Source: Bradyrhizobium sp. DOA9 (GTDB lineage Bacteria > Pseudomonadota > Alphaproteobacteria > Rhizobiales > Xanthobacteraceae). Taken from it: a stretch of DNA of 64,000 bases. Location: positions 3,275,725-3,339,724 of the forward strand of contig NZ_DF820425.1 of NCBI RefSeq assembly GCF_000617845.2, given 5' to 3'. A program made the position numbers and the translations under genes. Positions 6,308 to 15,001 of this stretch are shown one piece after another. The first letter of the stretch is position 1. Each line of letters begins with the position of its first letter. The notes under the pieces were generated by a model. It made no database searches, was not told the origin of the DNA, and saw only the letters and a list, made by a program, of their open reading frames with translations.

Positions 6308-9013
6308 ATGACGGCGATCGATCCAAATCTCCGCACCACCAAGACCACCTGTCCCTATTGCGGCGTCGGCTGCGGCGTGCTGGCAACGCCCGACGGCAAG
6401 GGTGGCGCGGCGATCGCTGGCGATCCCGATCATCCCGCCAATTTCGGCCGGCTGTGCTCGAAAGGCTCCGCGCTCGGCGAGACCGTCGGGCTCGAAGGCC
6501 GATTGCTGTATCCGATGATCCGCTGCAAGGGCGTGCTGGAGCGGGTCGCCTGGAGCGATGCGCTCGATCACGTCGCCCATCGCATGCAGCACATCGTGGC
6601 GCGCGATGGCGCGGACGCCGTCGCGTTCTATCTTTCCGGCCAGCTGCTGACCGAGGACTATTACGTCGCCAACAAGCTGATGAAGGGGTTTGTCGGCACT
6701 GCCAATGTCGACACCAATTCGCGGCTCTGCATGTCGTCCTCGGTCGCCGGCCATCGCCGCGCCTTCGGCGCCGACACCGTGCCCGGCTGCTATGAGGACC
6801 TCGACCAGGCCGATCTGCTGGTCTTCGTCGGCTCGAACGCGGCCTGGTGCCATCCGGTGCTGTTCCAGCGCATGCTGAAGAACAGGCAGGAGCGCGGCGC
6901 CCGCATGATCGTGATCGATCCGCGCCGCACCGACACCGCCACCGACGTCGACCTGTTCCTCGGCCTCAGGCCCGGCACCGACACCGCGCTGTTCTCCGGC
7001 CTGTTCGTGCATCTCGCCGACAATGGCGTGCTGGACCAGGATTACATCGCGCAGAACACCTCTGGCTTCGACGATGCGCTGGCGCGCGCGCGCAGCATCG
7101 CCGGCAGCGTCACCGCGACGGCGCTCGCCACCGGCCTCTCCGAGCAGGACGTCGCCGCCTTCTTCAGGATGTTCCGTGACACCGAGAAGGTCGTGACGCT
7201 CTTTTCGCAAGGCGTCAACCAGTCGGCGCAGGGCACCGACAAGGTCAACGCCATCCTGAATTGCCATCTCGCCACGGGCCGCATCGGCAAGCCGGGCGCC
7301 TCGCCGTTCTCGCTGACCGGCCAGCCCAACGCGATGGGCGGCCGCGAGGTCGGCGGCCTCGCCAACATGCTCGCGGCGCATATGGGCTTCACGCCGCCCG
7401 ACATCGACCGTGTCAGGCGGTTCTGGAAAGCGCCGCGCATCGCCACCCATGAAGGCTTGAAGGCAGTGCAGCTGTTCGAGGCCATCAACCGCGGCGAGGT
7501 CAAGGCGCTCTGGGTGATGGGCACCAACCCCGCGGTATCGTTGCCCGATGCCGACATGGTGCGCGATGCCCTGAAGAAGCTCGAGCTGTTCGTGGTGTCC
7601 GAGAACGTGCTCTCCAACGACACCGTCGAAGCCGGCCCGCATGTGCTGCTGCCGGCGCTGGCCTGGGGCGAGAAGTCGGGCACGGTCACAAATTCCGAGC
7701 GGCGCATCTCGCGCCAGCGCGCGTTCCTGCCGGCGCCGGGCGAGGCGCGGCCCGATTGGTGGATTCTGAGCGAGACCGCAAGACGCCTCGGCTTCGGCAC
7801 CAGCTTCAATTACAAATCGGCCGCCGATATCTTCCGCGAGCACGCCGCGCTCTCGGCCTTCGAGAACAATGGCGGCCGCGATTTCGACATCGGCGCGCTG
7901 ACTTCGCTGTCGGACGAAGCGTTCGATGCCTTGCAGCCGGTGCAATGGCCGGTGCGCGAGGGCGGGACGCCCGGCGAGCGCTTCTTCGCTGCTGGCGGCT
8001 TCTTCACCAATGACGGCAAGGGCCGCTTCATCGCGCCGGAGGTGCCGGCGCTGCGCGGCGAGACCGGCCCGTCGCGTCCCCTAAGGCTCAACACCGGGCG
8101 CATCCGCGACCAGTGGCACACCATGACGCGCACCGGCCTGAGCCAGCGGCTGGGCGCGCATCTGCCCGAGCCGTTCGTCGAGATCCATCCTGACGACGCC
8201 GGCAAATACGGCATCGCCCATGACGGCTATGCCCGCATCACCACCGATTACGGCCAGTGCATCCTGAAGGTCGTCGTCAGCGAGCGGCAGCAGCGCGGCA
8301 CGCTGTTCGTGCCGATCCACTGGAGCGCGATGAACGCCTCGCACGGCCGCGTCGGGGCGATGGTAGCACCCTTCACCGATCCGTTCTCGGGGCAGCCGGA
8401 AGCCAAGGCGACGCCGGCCGCGATCATGCCTTACGAATTCGTCTTCCGTGGCTTTGCACTGTCGCGCAGGCCGCTCGACCTGCCGCCAAACCTGTTGTGG
8501 ACGCGCGTGACCGTCAGCGGCGGCTTCGGTTATCTTTTCGCCGACAATGCCGATCTTGCCCGCTGGCCGGCCTGGCTCGAGAGCGTCGCCGGCGAGGACG
8601 TTGCCGAATACCGCGATTTCGGCGGCGGGGTTTTTCGCGCAGCGTCGTTCGCAGGCGACCGCATCGAGACCTGCCTGTTCGTCGGCCCCGCCCACGATGC
8701 CGGCGACTGGGAGGTGGTGAAGAGCCTGTTCGTGGCCGATCAGGTCACCGACGAGCAGCGCCGCATGCTGCTGTCGGGCAGGTCCAGCGAAGGCGCGGCC
8801 TCGACCGGCCCGATCGTCTGCGCCTGCTTCGGTGTCGGCCGCGGCACCATCTGCGACAGCATCGCCTCCGGCGCGCGCACCACCGCCGACATCGGCGCCA
8901 AGCTCAAGGCCGGCACCAATTGCGGCTCCTGCATCCCGGAGCTGAAGCGATTGATTGCCACGACGGAAGTGGCGCCGGCGAAGCAGGCGAAGGTCGCGGG
9001 CGCGGCGGGATAG
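6308..9013 (+). CDS. nasC: Assimilatory nitrate reductase catalytic subunit NasC/NasA
   Basis: Cytoplasmic molybdenum enzyme reducing nitrate to nitrite, 901 aa. N-terminal [4Fe-4S] cysteines are 15, 18, 22 and 50 (CPYCGVGC...C). Cys141 in SRLCMSS is the expected molybdenum ligand of Nap/Nas enzymes. Bis-MGD domains fill the centre. A C-terminal BFD-like [2Fe-2S] module has C838-x-C840 and C872-x2-C875. There is no Tat signal, as expected for an assimilatory enzyme. ATG 6308 follows the flavoprotein stop directly and starts a normal NasA N-terminus, so the earlier frame opening at 6281 was rejected. Nitrite reductase is not in the window. Confidence 0.95.
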   Translation: MTAIDPNLRTTKTTCPYCGVGCGVLATPDGKGGAAIAGDPDHPANFGRLCSKGSALGETVGLEGRLLYPMIRCKGVLERVAWSDALDHVAHRMQHIVARDGADAVAFYLSGQLLTEDYYVANKLMKGFVGTANVDTNSRLCMSSSVAGHRRAFGADTVPGCYEDLDQADLLVFVGSNAAWCHPVLFQRMLKNRQERGARMIVIDPRRTDTATDVDLFLGLRPGTDTALFSGLFVHLADNGVLDQDYIAQNTSGFDDALARARSIAGSVTATALATGLSEQDVAAFFRMFRDTEKVVTLFSQGVNQSAQGTDKVNAILNCHLATGRIGKPGASPFSLTGQPNAMGGREVGGLANMLAAHMGFTPPDIDRVRRFWKAPRIATHEGLKAVQLFEAINRGEVKALWVMGTNPAVSLPDADMVRDALKKLELFVVSENVLSNDTVEAGPHVLLPALAWGEKSGTVTNSERRISRQRAFLPAPGEARPDWWILSETARRLGFGTSFNYKSAADIFREHAALSAFENNGGRDFDIGALTSLSDEAFDALQPVQWPVREGGTPGERFFAAGGFFTNDGKGRFIAPEVPALRGETGPSRPLRLNTGRIRDQWHTMTRTGLSQRLGAHLPEPFVEIHPDDAGKYGIAHDGYARITTDYGQCILKVVVSERQQRGTLFVPIHWSAMNASHGRVGAMVAPFTDPFSGQPEAKATPAAIMPYEFVFRGFALSRRPLDLPPNLLWTRVTVSGGFGYLFADNADLARWPAWLESVAGEDVAEYRDFGGGVFRAASFAGDRIETCLFVGPAHDAGDWEVVKSLFVADQVTDEQRRMLLSGRSSEGAASTGPIVCACFGVGRGTICDSIASGARTTADIGAKLKAGTNCGSCIPELKRLIATTEVAPAKQAKVAGAAG

Positions 9014-9029
9014 AGCTGGCTCTCTCCAC

Positions 9030-9109
9030 CGTCATTGCGAGCGTAGCGAAGCAATCCAGAGTCTTTCCGCAGAGGGATTCTGGATTGCTTCGCTACGCTC
9101 GCAATGACG
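9030..9109. repeat. Dispersed palindromic repeat (CGTCATTGCGAGCG family), copy 1
   Basis: 80-bp inverted repeat: CGTCATTGCGAGCGTAGCGA... on the left is mirrored by ...TCGCTACGCTCGCAATGACG on the right, with a short variable centre. This copy has the most complete arms of four in the window (others at 19120, 37782 and 44303). It lies 16 bp after the nasC stop and could fold into a long terminator-like hairpin in either direction. Confidence 0.85.
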
Positions 9110-9143
9110 GTGTTGATGCAGGTGCGCACCAAAGCGACCATCT

Positions 9144-9269
9144 CGTGCCCCGGACGCAGCGCGCAGCGATGCGCTGCAGAGCCGGGGCCCAAGTTGCACC
9201 TGGTTGCGCGGCTTCCTGGGTCCCGGCTCTGCGCCGCAACGTTTCACGCTGCAGCGCGTCCGGGACACG
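9144..9269. repeat. Second palindromic element in the nasC-lactonase gap
   Basis: Imperfect long inverted repeat of a different family. Outer arms are CCCCGGACGC near 9148 and GCGTCCGGGAC near 9256. Inner arms GCAGAGCCGGGGCCCA and TGGGTCCCGGCTCTGC pair closely. Together with the preceding element it fills most of the 355-bp gap 9014-9368. The rest of the gap shows no gene. Confidence 0.7.
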
Positions 9270-9368
9270 AGAGCGGCGTGGACGCGGCCATGCCCCCGCG
9301 CCAATCGACGCGCCGTCGATTGTGCCTTATGGTGTCGCGGCTTCCCCTCAACAAACACAATAACAATC

Positions 9369-10265
9369 ATGTACCTGGAAACGCCGCCGCGCCTGATCGA
9401 GACCAGGCTGTTCTCCGCAATGCCCGACACATTCCGCCGCAAGGGCGAGCGGACCGATTGGGCCGATGCCAACCGGCCGAACATCCCGACCGACAGTTTC
9501 CTCGAGGGGCCGTCGTTCGACAGGGACGGCAATCTCTACATCGTCGACATTCCGTTCGGCCGCGTCTTCCGCATCGCGCCTGACGGCGAATGGTCGCTGG
9601 TGATTGAATATGAGGGATGGCCGAACGGCCTGAAGATCGCATCCGATGGACGCATCCTGGTCGCCGACTACAGGCATGGCATCATGGAGCTCGATGCCGA
9701 AGCCGGGCGCATCAAGCCCATCCTGACCGCGCGCAATTCGGAATCGTTTCGCGGCTGCAACGATCTGCATCTCGCCTCCAACGGCGATATCTATTTCACC
9801 GACCAGGGCCAGACCGGCCTGCACGATCCGAGCGGGCGCGTCTATCGACTGGCTGCGAACGGCCGGCTGGATTGCCTGCTCGACACCGGCATCAGCCCGA
9901 ACGGCCTGGTGCTCGACCCCACCGGAACCGTGCTGTTCGTCGCGATGACGCGGGACAATTCGGTGTGGCGGCTGCCGCTTATGAGGGACGGCAGCGTGTC
10001 CAAGGTCGGCCGCTTCTGCTCGCTGTTCGGCACCAGCGGCCCTGACGGTTTGACCATGGATGCCAAGGGCCGCCTGTTCGTCGGCCACCCCTCGCTCGGT
10101 CATGTCTTCGTGTTCGCACCGAACGGGGAACTGATGGCGCGGATCAAGTCGTGCGCTGGGCCGAACTGCACCAATGTCGCGATCGGTGGCGAAAACAAGG
10201 ATCGGCTCTATATCACGGAGTCTGCGACCGGCAGCGTGCTGGTGGCCGATATCGGCGGGCTCTAG
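9369..10265 (+). CDS. SMP-30/gluconolactonase/LRE family protein
   Basis: 298-residue six-bladed beta-propeller of the SMP-30/gluconolactonase family, which hydrolyse sugar or other lactones using one bound divalent metal. Family features include LEGPSFDRDGNLYIVD, GCNDLHLASNGDIYFTD and SPNGLVLDPTG. The metal-ligand Glu, Asn and Asp lie in the first, second and third of these respectively. ATG 9369 begins a natural N-terminus; the upstream frame from 9204 runs through a repeat element. The aldo/keto reductase follows after 19 nt, so the two are probably co-transcribed. Substrate unknown; a sugar or hydroxy-acid lactone is likely. Confidence 0.85.
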   Translation: MYLETPPRLIETRLFSAMPDTFRRKGERTDWADANRPNIPTDSFLEGPSFDRDGNLYIVDIPFGRVFRIAPDGEWSLVIEYEGWPNGLKIASDGRILVADYRHGIMELDAEAGRIKPILTARNSESFRGCNDLHLASNGDIYFTDQGQTGLHDPSGRVYRLAANGRLDCLLDTGISPNGLVLDPTGTVLFVAMTRDNSVWRLPLMRDGSVSKVGRFCSLFGTSGPDGLTMDAKGRLFVGHPSLGHVFVFAPNGELMARIKSCAGPNCTNVAIGGENKDRLYITESATGSVLVADIGGL

Positions 10266-10284
10266 AGCATTTGAAGGAATAAGT

Positions 10285-11124
10285 ATGAACACTAAGCCCT
10301 TCGGCAAGACCGGCGCCAACGTCTCCGTCATCGGGCAGGGCACCTGGTATCTCGACCATGGCGACCGCAAGCGCGCGATCGCGGCGCTGCAGCGGGGGCT
10401 CGATCTCGGCATGACCCACATCGACACCGCCGAGATGTACGGCGATGCCGAGCTCGTCATTGCGGATGCGATCGCAGGCCGGCGCGACGAGGTGTTCCTC
10501 GTCTCGAAAGTGCTGCCGAGCAACGCCTCGCGCCGCGGCACCATCACCGCCTGCGAGCGCTCGCTGAAGCGGCTGAACACTGATCGACTCGACTGTTATC
10601 TGTTGCACTGGCGCGGTTCCTATCCGCTGGAGGACACCGTCGCCGCGTTCGAAGAGCTGGTGAAATCAGGCAAGATCAAATCCTGGGGCGTCTCCAATTT
10701 CGACGCTGACGATCTCGACGAGATCCTCGATGTTGCGGGAGAGGGCCGGATCGCCTGCAACCAGGTGCTCTATCATCTCAAGGAGCGTGCGATCGAGCAT
10801 GCGGTGATCCCGTGCTGCGAACGGCATAATGTCGCCGTCGTCGCCTATTCGCCGTTCGGCCACGACGATTTTCCCGATGAGCGGAGCAGGGGCGGCGCCG
10901 TGCTGGCGCGCATCGCGGAGGCGCATCGTGCGACGCCGCGTCAGGTCGCGCTGAGCTTCCTGACCCGTGCGACTACGGTGTTCGCGATTCCGAAGGCCTC
11001 GTCCGCGGAACATGCCGGCGAAAATGCGGCAGCGGGCGATCTCGTGCTGACGAAGGACGAGGTTACGGCGCTCGATGCGGCGTTTCCACGCGGACCGAAG
11101 CCGCGCGGCCTGCCCATGCTGTAG
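10285..11124 (+). CDS. Aldo/keto reductase
   Basis: 279-residue NAD(P)H-dependent oxidoreductase with the (beta/alpha)8 AKR fold. The catalytic tetrad is complete: Asp47 and Tyr52 in HIDTAEMYG, Lys75 in LVSKV and His108 in LLHWRG. The C-terminal cofactor segment is seen in FAIPKASSAEHAGEN. ATG 10285 follows GAAGGAATAAGT. It lies just downstream of the lactonase-like gene, which suggests a small carbonyl/lactone metabolism unit. Substrate cannot be read from sequence. Confidence 0.88.
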   Translation: MNTKPFGKTGANVSVIGQGTWYLDHGDRKRAIAALQRGLDLGMTHIDTAEMYGDAELVIADAIAGRRDEVFLVSKVLPSNASRRGTITACERSLKRLNTDRLDCYLLHWRGSYPLEDTVAAFEELVKSGKIKSWGVSNFDADDLDEILDVAGEGRIACNQVLYHLKERAIEHAVIPCCERHNVAVVAYSPFGHDDFPDERSRGGAVLARIAEAHRATPRQVALSFLTRATTVFAIPKASSAEHAGENAAAGDLVLTKDEVTALDAAFPRGPKPRGLPML

Positions 11125-11311
11125 TGCACAACGGACAATATTAACGGAGCATTGACGCGCGCGGCGGCTCGCGCATATCGGCATCCTGTTTTCGGAAGTT
11201 GTGAACGCGGGCTATTTGTCGTTTTTTACGGCTGTTCTCGATTCGCATTTTGCCCGGGTTCCAGCCGTGACACCGCCGCCCGCCGCAGCCGCAAGGCTCG
11301 ACAGTATTCCC

Positions 11312-12253
11312 ATGCCTATGCCGGAGAAGAAGCAGCAGGCGCGCCGCGCGCCTGCGCGCGTCGATCATCCCTTCAAGGGCATCGCGCTGATCCTGCTCTC
11401 GACGGTGTTTCTCGGCTGCTCCGACGTCACTGCGAAATATCTCTCGACCAGCCTGCCGTCGATCGAGATCACCTGGATCCGCTTCCTCACCTTCACGCTG
11501 CTGTTCACGCCGGTGATGCTGCCGGCCTCGCCGTTCTATGCGATGCGGACCAAGCGTCCGGGCCTGCACGTGATGCGCGGGGCGGCCCTGCTCGGCTCCT
11601 CGCTGTTCTTCATTACGGGCCTCGGTTTCCTGCCGATCGCGGAGGCGTCCGCCACCGGCTTCGTCGCGCCGCTGTTCGTCACTGCGCTCTCGATCGTGTT
11701 CCTCGGCGAGAAGGTCGGCATGCGCCGCTGGCTCGCCACCGCGCTCGGCCTCATCGGCGTGCTGATCATCCTGCGCCCGGGCACCAGCGCATTTCACCCC
11801 GCCGCGGTCTTTCCGCTGGTCTCGGCGGCGTGCTGGGCCGGTACGCTGATCCTGACGCGCATGATGAGCGGACGCGAGGCCGTCGTCACCACCATGGCCT
11901 ATTCCTCGCTCACCGGCCTTGCCATCCTGACCGCGATCGTCCCGTTCGTCTGGGTCACGCCGTCCTGGACCGCGATCGCACTCGGCATCTTCATCGGCGT
12001 CGCCTCGACCGCGGGCCAGTGGATCGTCGTGCTCGCCTATCGCTATGGCGATGCCTCGGTGCTGGCGCCGTTCTCCTACTCCCAATTGTTGTGGGTCAGC
12101 ATCCTCGGCTTCTTCATCTTCGGCGAGGTCCCGAGCATCTGGACCATCGTCGGTGCGGCCTTCATCGTCGCCAGCGGTCTCTACATCGCCCATCGCGAGC
12201 GCGTTCGCCGCGCTCAGCTCCTCGTGCTCGAAGAGCGCTCGCCGAACGCCTGA
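11312..12253 (+). CDS. EamA/DMT superfamily transporter
   Basis: 313-residue inner-membrane protein with about ten hydrophobic spans arranged as two EamA repeats. The first begins near FKGIALILLSTVFLGCSDVT and the second near FPLVSAACWAGTLILTRMMS. The family exports amino acids, metabolites or drugs; this member's substrate is unknown. ATG 11312 (MPMPEKKQQARR) puts a short basic cytoplasmic tail before the first helix. A GTG at 11201 would add 37 poorly structured residues and is the alternative start. Confidence 0.85.
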   Translation: MPMPEKKQQARRAPARVDHPFKGIALILLSTVFLGCSDVTAKYLSTSLPSIEITWIRFLTFTLLFTPVMLPASPFYAMRTKRPGLHVMRGAALLGSSLFFITGLGFLPIAEASATGFVAPLFVTALSIVFLGEKVGMRRWLATALGLIGVLIILRPGTSAFHPAAVFPLVSAACWAGTLILTRMMSGREAVVTTMAYSSLTGLAILTAIVPFVWVTPSWTAIALGIFIGVASTAGQWIVVLAYRYGDASVLAPFSYSQLLWVSILGFFIFGEVPSIWTIVGAAFIVASGLYIAHRERVRRAQLLVLEERSPNA

Positions 12254-12313
12254 CGCAAGTTCGTAGGTTTCGCGTCGTGCTATCAATGGCTCCAACGATC
12301 AGGGAGGAGCCGG

Positions 12314-13393
12314 ATGCGCGCCGCGATTTTCAGGAACGGTGAGATTGTCGTAGGCGAGATGACCGAGCCGACGCCGAGCCCCGGCCAGGTTCTGGTCAAG
12401 ACGCTCGCCTGTGGCATCTGCGGCTCCGACCTGCACGCGCGCCAGCACGCCCATCGCATGGTGGAGATGGCGACGAAGACCGGGCGCAAGCCGATGGACC
12501 TCTCCCGCGACGTCGTGTTCGGCCACGAGTTCTGCTGCGAGATCGTCGATTACGGTCCGGGCACATCGCGCAAGCTGAAGCCGGGAACCCACGTCTGCTC
12601 GCTGCCCGCGCTGGTGACGCCGCAGGGCATCGAAGGGATCGGCTATTCCAACGACAATATCGGCGGCTATTCCGAGGCGATGCTGCTGAGCGAAGCGCTG
12701 CTGCTCGAAGTCCCCAATGGACTCGCGCCGGAGCATGCCGCGCTCACCGAGCCGCTGGCAGTCGGGGTCCATGCCGTGGCGAAGGCCAGCATCCGCGGCG
12801 GCGAGGTGCCGCTGGTGATCGGCTGTGGTCCCGTTGGGCTTGCGGTGATTGCCGCGCTGAAGCTCAAGGGCCTGCATCCGATCATCGCGGCCGACTATTC
12901 GCCGGCGCGGCGCGCACTTGCCGCAAAGCTCGGTGCCGACGTCGTCGTCGACCCCAGGGTGTCGCAGCCCTACGCGACCTGGGCCGAGCACGCGCAGATG
13001 TCGGAGGCCGAGAAGGCGGCGCGACCGCCGTTCCAGGCGATGCTGCCGGCGCTGAAGCCCGCGATCATCTTCGAATGCGTCGGCGTGCCCGGCCTGTTGC
13101 AGCAGGTGTTCGAAGGTGCCCCGCGCGATGCGCGCGTCGTCGTGGTCGGCGTCTGCATGGAGAGCGACAGAAGCGAGCCCATGCTCGGCATCATGAAGGA
13201 GCTCAACGTCCAATACGTGCTCGGCTACACGCCGGAGGAGTTCGCTGCGTCGCTGCGCCTGATCGCGGACGGGCAGGTGGATGCGGCCGCGATGGTCACC
13301 GCCGAAGTCGGCCTCGGCGGCGTCGCCAAGGCCTTCGCCGATCTCGCCAACCCCGAGGCGCACACCAAGATCATCGTGCAGCCGTGGCGGTAG
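12314..13393 (+). CDS. Zinc-binding MDR alcohol dehydrogenase-like protein
   Basis: 359-residue medium-chain dehydrogenase. Catalytic-zinc residues are Cys36 in CGICGSDLH and His71-Glu72 in FGHEF; the Rossmann motif is VIGCGPVGLAVIA. The four-cysteine structural-zinc loop of classical ADHs is absent, and the segment between the Cys36 region and the GHE motif is longer than usual. ATG 12314 follows AGGGAGGAGCCGG. It stands alone between an exporter gene and the convergent PPK2 gene. Substrate unknown; a threonine/sorbitol-dehydrogenase-like polyol or alcohol role is only a guess. Confidence 0.85.
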   Translation: MRAAIFRNGEIVVGEMTEPTPSPGQVLVKTLACGICGSDLHARQHAHRMVEMATKTGRKPMDLSRDVVFGHEFCCEIVDYGPGTSRKLKPGTHVCSLPALVTPQGIEGIGYSNDNIGGYSEAMLLSEALLLEVPNGLAPEHAALTEPLAVGVHAVAKASIRGGEVPLVIGCGPVGLAVIAALKLKGLHPIIAADYSPARRALAAKLGADVVVDPRVSQPYATWAEHAQMSEAEKAARPPFQAMLPALKPAIIFECVGVPGLLQQVFEGAPRDARVVVVGVCMESDRSEPMLGIMKELNVQYVLGYTPEEFAASLRLIADGQVDAAAMVTAEVGLGGVAKAFADLANPEAHTKIIVQPWR

Positions 13394-13398
13394 AAGTG

Positions 13399-14313
13399 TC
13401 AGTATTTCGCCGGCACGTACATTTCCGGCGGGACCGGGCCGCGCTGATAGTCGGGATTGCGCACGCGCGGCGGTAGCGTCACCGGAGCCCGCACGACTTC
13501 CTGGTACGGGATCTGCGTCAAGAGATGCGCAATGCAATTGAGCCGCGCGCGCTTCTTGTCGACGGCATCGACGATCCACCACGGCGAGTCCGGAAGATGC
13601 GTGTGCTCCAGCATCGTCTCCTTGGCCTTGGTGTAGGCCTCCCAGCGACTGCGGGACTCGACGTCCATCGGGCTCAGCTTCCACTGCTTCAGGGGATCCT
13701 TGATGCGCATCGTGAAGCGGAATTGCTGCTCGTCGTCGGTGATCGAGAACCAGTACTTGACCAGGATGATGCCGGAGCGGATCAGCATGCGCTCGAACTC
13801 CGGCACCGTCTTGAAGAACTCCTGATATTCGTCCTCCGAGCAGAAGCCCATCACGCGCTCGACGCCGGCGCGGTTGTACCAGCTGCGATCGAACAGCACG
13901 ATCTCGCCGCCGGCCGGCAGGTGCGCGACGTAGCGCTGGAAATACCATTGCGTGCGCTCGCGCTCGTTCGGCGCCGGAAGCGCCGCGACGCGGCAGATGC
14001 GGGGATTGAGGCGCTGGGTGATGCGCTTGATCACGCCGCCCTTGCCGGCGGCGTCGCGGCCCTCGAACAGCACCACGACCTTCTTCCTCTCGCTCTGCAC
14101 CCAGTCCTGGAGCTTGATCAACTCGCCCTGGAGGCGAAGCAGCTCGCGGAAATAGAGCCTGCGATCGACCGTCGGCCTCAGTGTGCCGGTCTCGTCGAGG
14201 AGCTCGTCGAGCCTGGTGTCGTCGAGCTCCATCTCAAGTTCCTCGTCGAGGTCGTCAGCCATCTCCTGGATGATGCGCTCGCGCTTGGCGATTTGGGAGG
14301 TGCGGTCGGTCAT
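13399..14313 (-). CDS. ppk2: Polyphosphate kinase 2 (PPK2 family)
   Basis: 304-residue PPK2-family enzyme that transfers phosphate between polyphosphate and nucleoside diphosphates. Walker A is EGRDAAGKGG (84-93), Walker B is FDRSWYNR (141-148), and the acidic N-terminal extension (residues 18-42) is typical of single-domain class I members. ATG at 14313 gives MTDRTSQIAKRE; the in-frame extension to 14598 is discarded because it runs into the Lrp gene region. The gene ends 5 bp from the convergent alcohol dehydrogenase. The favoured nucleotide (ADP or GDP) cannot be read directly. Confidence 0.92.
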   Translation of the reverse strand: MTDRTSQIAKRERIIQEMADDLDEELEMELDDTRLDELLDETGTLRPTVDRRLYFRELLRLQGELIKLQDWVQSERKKVVVLFEGRDAAGKGGVIKRITQRLNPRICRVAALPAPNERERTQWYFQRYVAHLPAGGEIVLFDRSWYNRAGVERVMGFCSEDEYQEFFKTVPEFERMLIRSGIILVKYWFSITDDEQQFRFTMRIKDPLKQWKLSPMDVESRSRWEAYTKAKETMLEHTHLPDSPWWIVDAVDKKRARLNCIAHLLTQIPYQEVVRAPVTLPPRVRNPDYQRGPVPPEMYVPAKY

Positions 14314-14408
14314 GGGTCCCTCTCTCTCGGCTCGGATGCCAGTTACCAACGACCATCGGCGGGCTTTGTTGCGCCCATGTGACAACCCGCCAATCCCCCT
14401 GAGCCAGG

Positions 14409-14870
14409 TTACACCGGCAGGGCGATCGAGTACTTCACCTGGCTGAGCGCAAAGCTGGATTCGATCGAGGCGATGCCGTCGAGGCGGGTCAGCTTGGTCT
14501 TCAGGAACGTCTCGTAGGAGGCGAGGTCGGCGGCGACGACGCGGAGCAGGTAGTCGCGGTTGCCGGTCATCAGATAGCATTCCAGCACCTCGTCCCATTT
14601 CGAGATTGCGCGCGCGAAGCGATTGAGGTCCTCCTCCTTCTGCCGCGCCAGCTTGATCGAGATGAAGACGCTGACATGCAGTCCCAGCGCCTTCTGGTCG
14701 ACGGTTGCGACATAGCGCGAGATGACGCCACGCTGCTCCAGCAGCTTGACCCGGCGGTGGCAGGGCGAGACCGAGAGCCCGACCTTGTCGGCGAGCTCCT
14801 GCATGGTCAGGCGGCTGTCGTTCTGAAGGTGGCTGAGGATCTTGCGGTCGATGGCATCGAGTTCGGGCAT
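14409..14870 (-). CDS. Lrp/AsnC family transcriptional regulator
   Basis: 153-residue regulator with an N-terminal helix-turn-helix (about residues 5-55, including LADKVGLSVSPCHRRVKLLE) and a C-terminal RAM ligand-binding domain. It reads away from the 2-oxo-acid dehydrogenase E1 gene with 131 bp between starts. This arrangement matches mdeR/mdeB of Pseudomonas, where an Lrp-type activator controls a 2-oxobutyrate dehydrogenase E1. Control of the neighbouring E1 by an amino acid or keto acid is therefore a reasonable inference. Confidence 0.9.
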   Translation of the reverse strand: MPELDAIDRKILSHLQNDSRLTMQELADKVGLSVSPCHRRVKLLEQRGVISRYVATVDQKALGLHVSVFISIKLARQKEEDLNRFARAISKWDEVLECYLMTGNRDYLLRVVAADLASYETFLKTKLTRLDGIASIESSFALSQVKYSIALPV

Positions 14871-15001
14871 TGGGATGAAACCTGCTTCTGGTCCTCTATG
14901 TTGGTAAAGTATCCCAATTTCGCCGGGTATGGCGCGAAAAATTGAGAAGTTTGACGCTGGCAGCCGGCGTATGATCGGTGCATATTTCCCGGAGCATCGC
15001 C

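Noticed and set aside
4666..6348. 560-codon minus-strand frame opposite globin and flavoprotein genes
   Set aside because: Spans two well-supported genes on the other strand and reads as Arg/Ala/Gly/Asp-rich shadow sequence.
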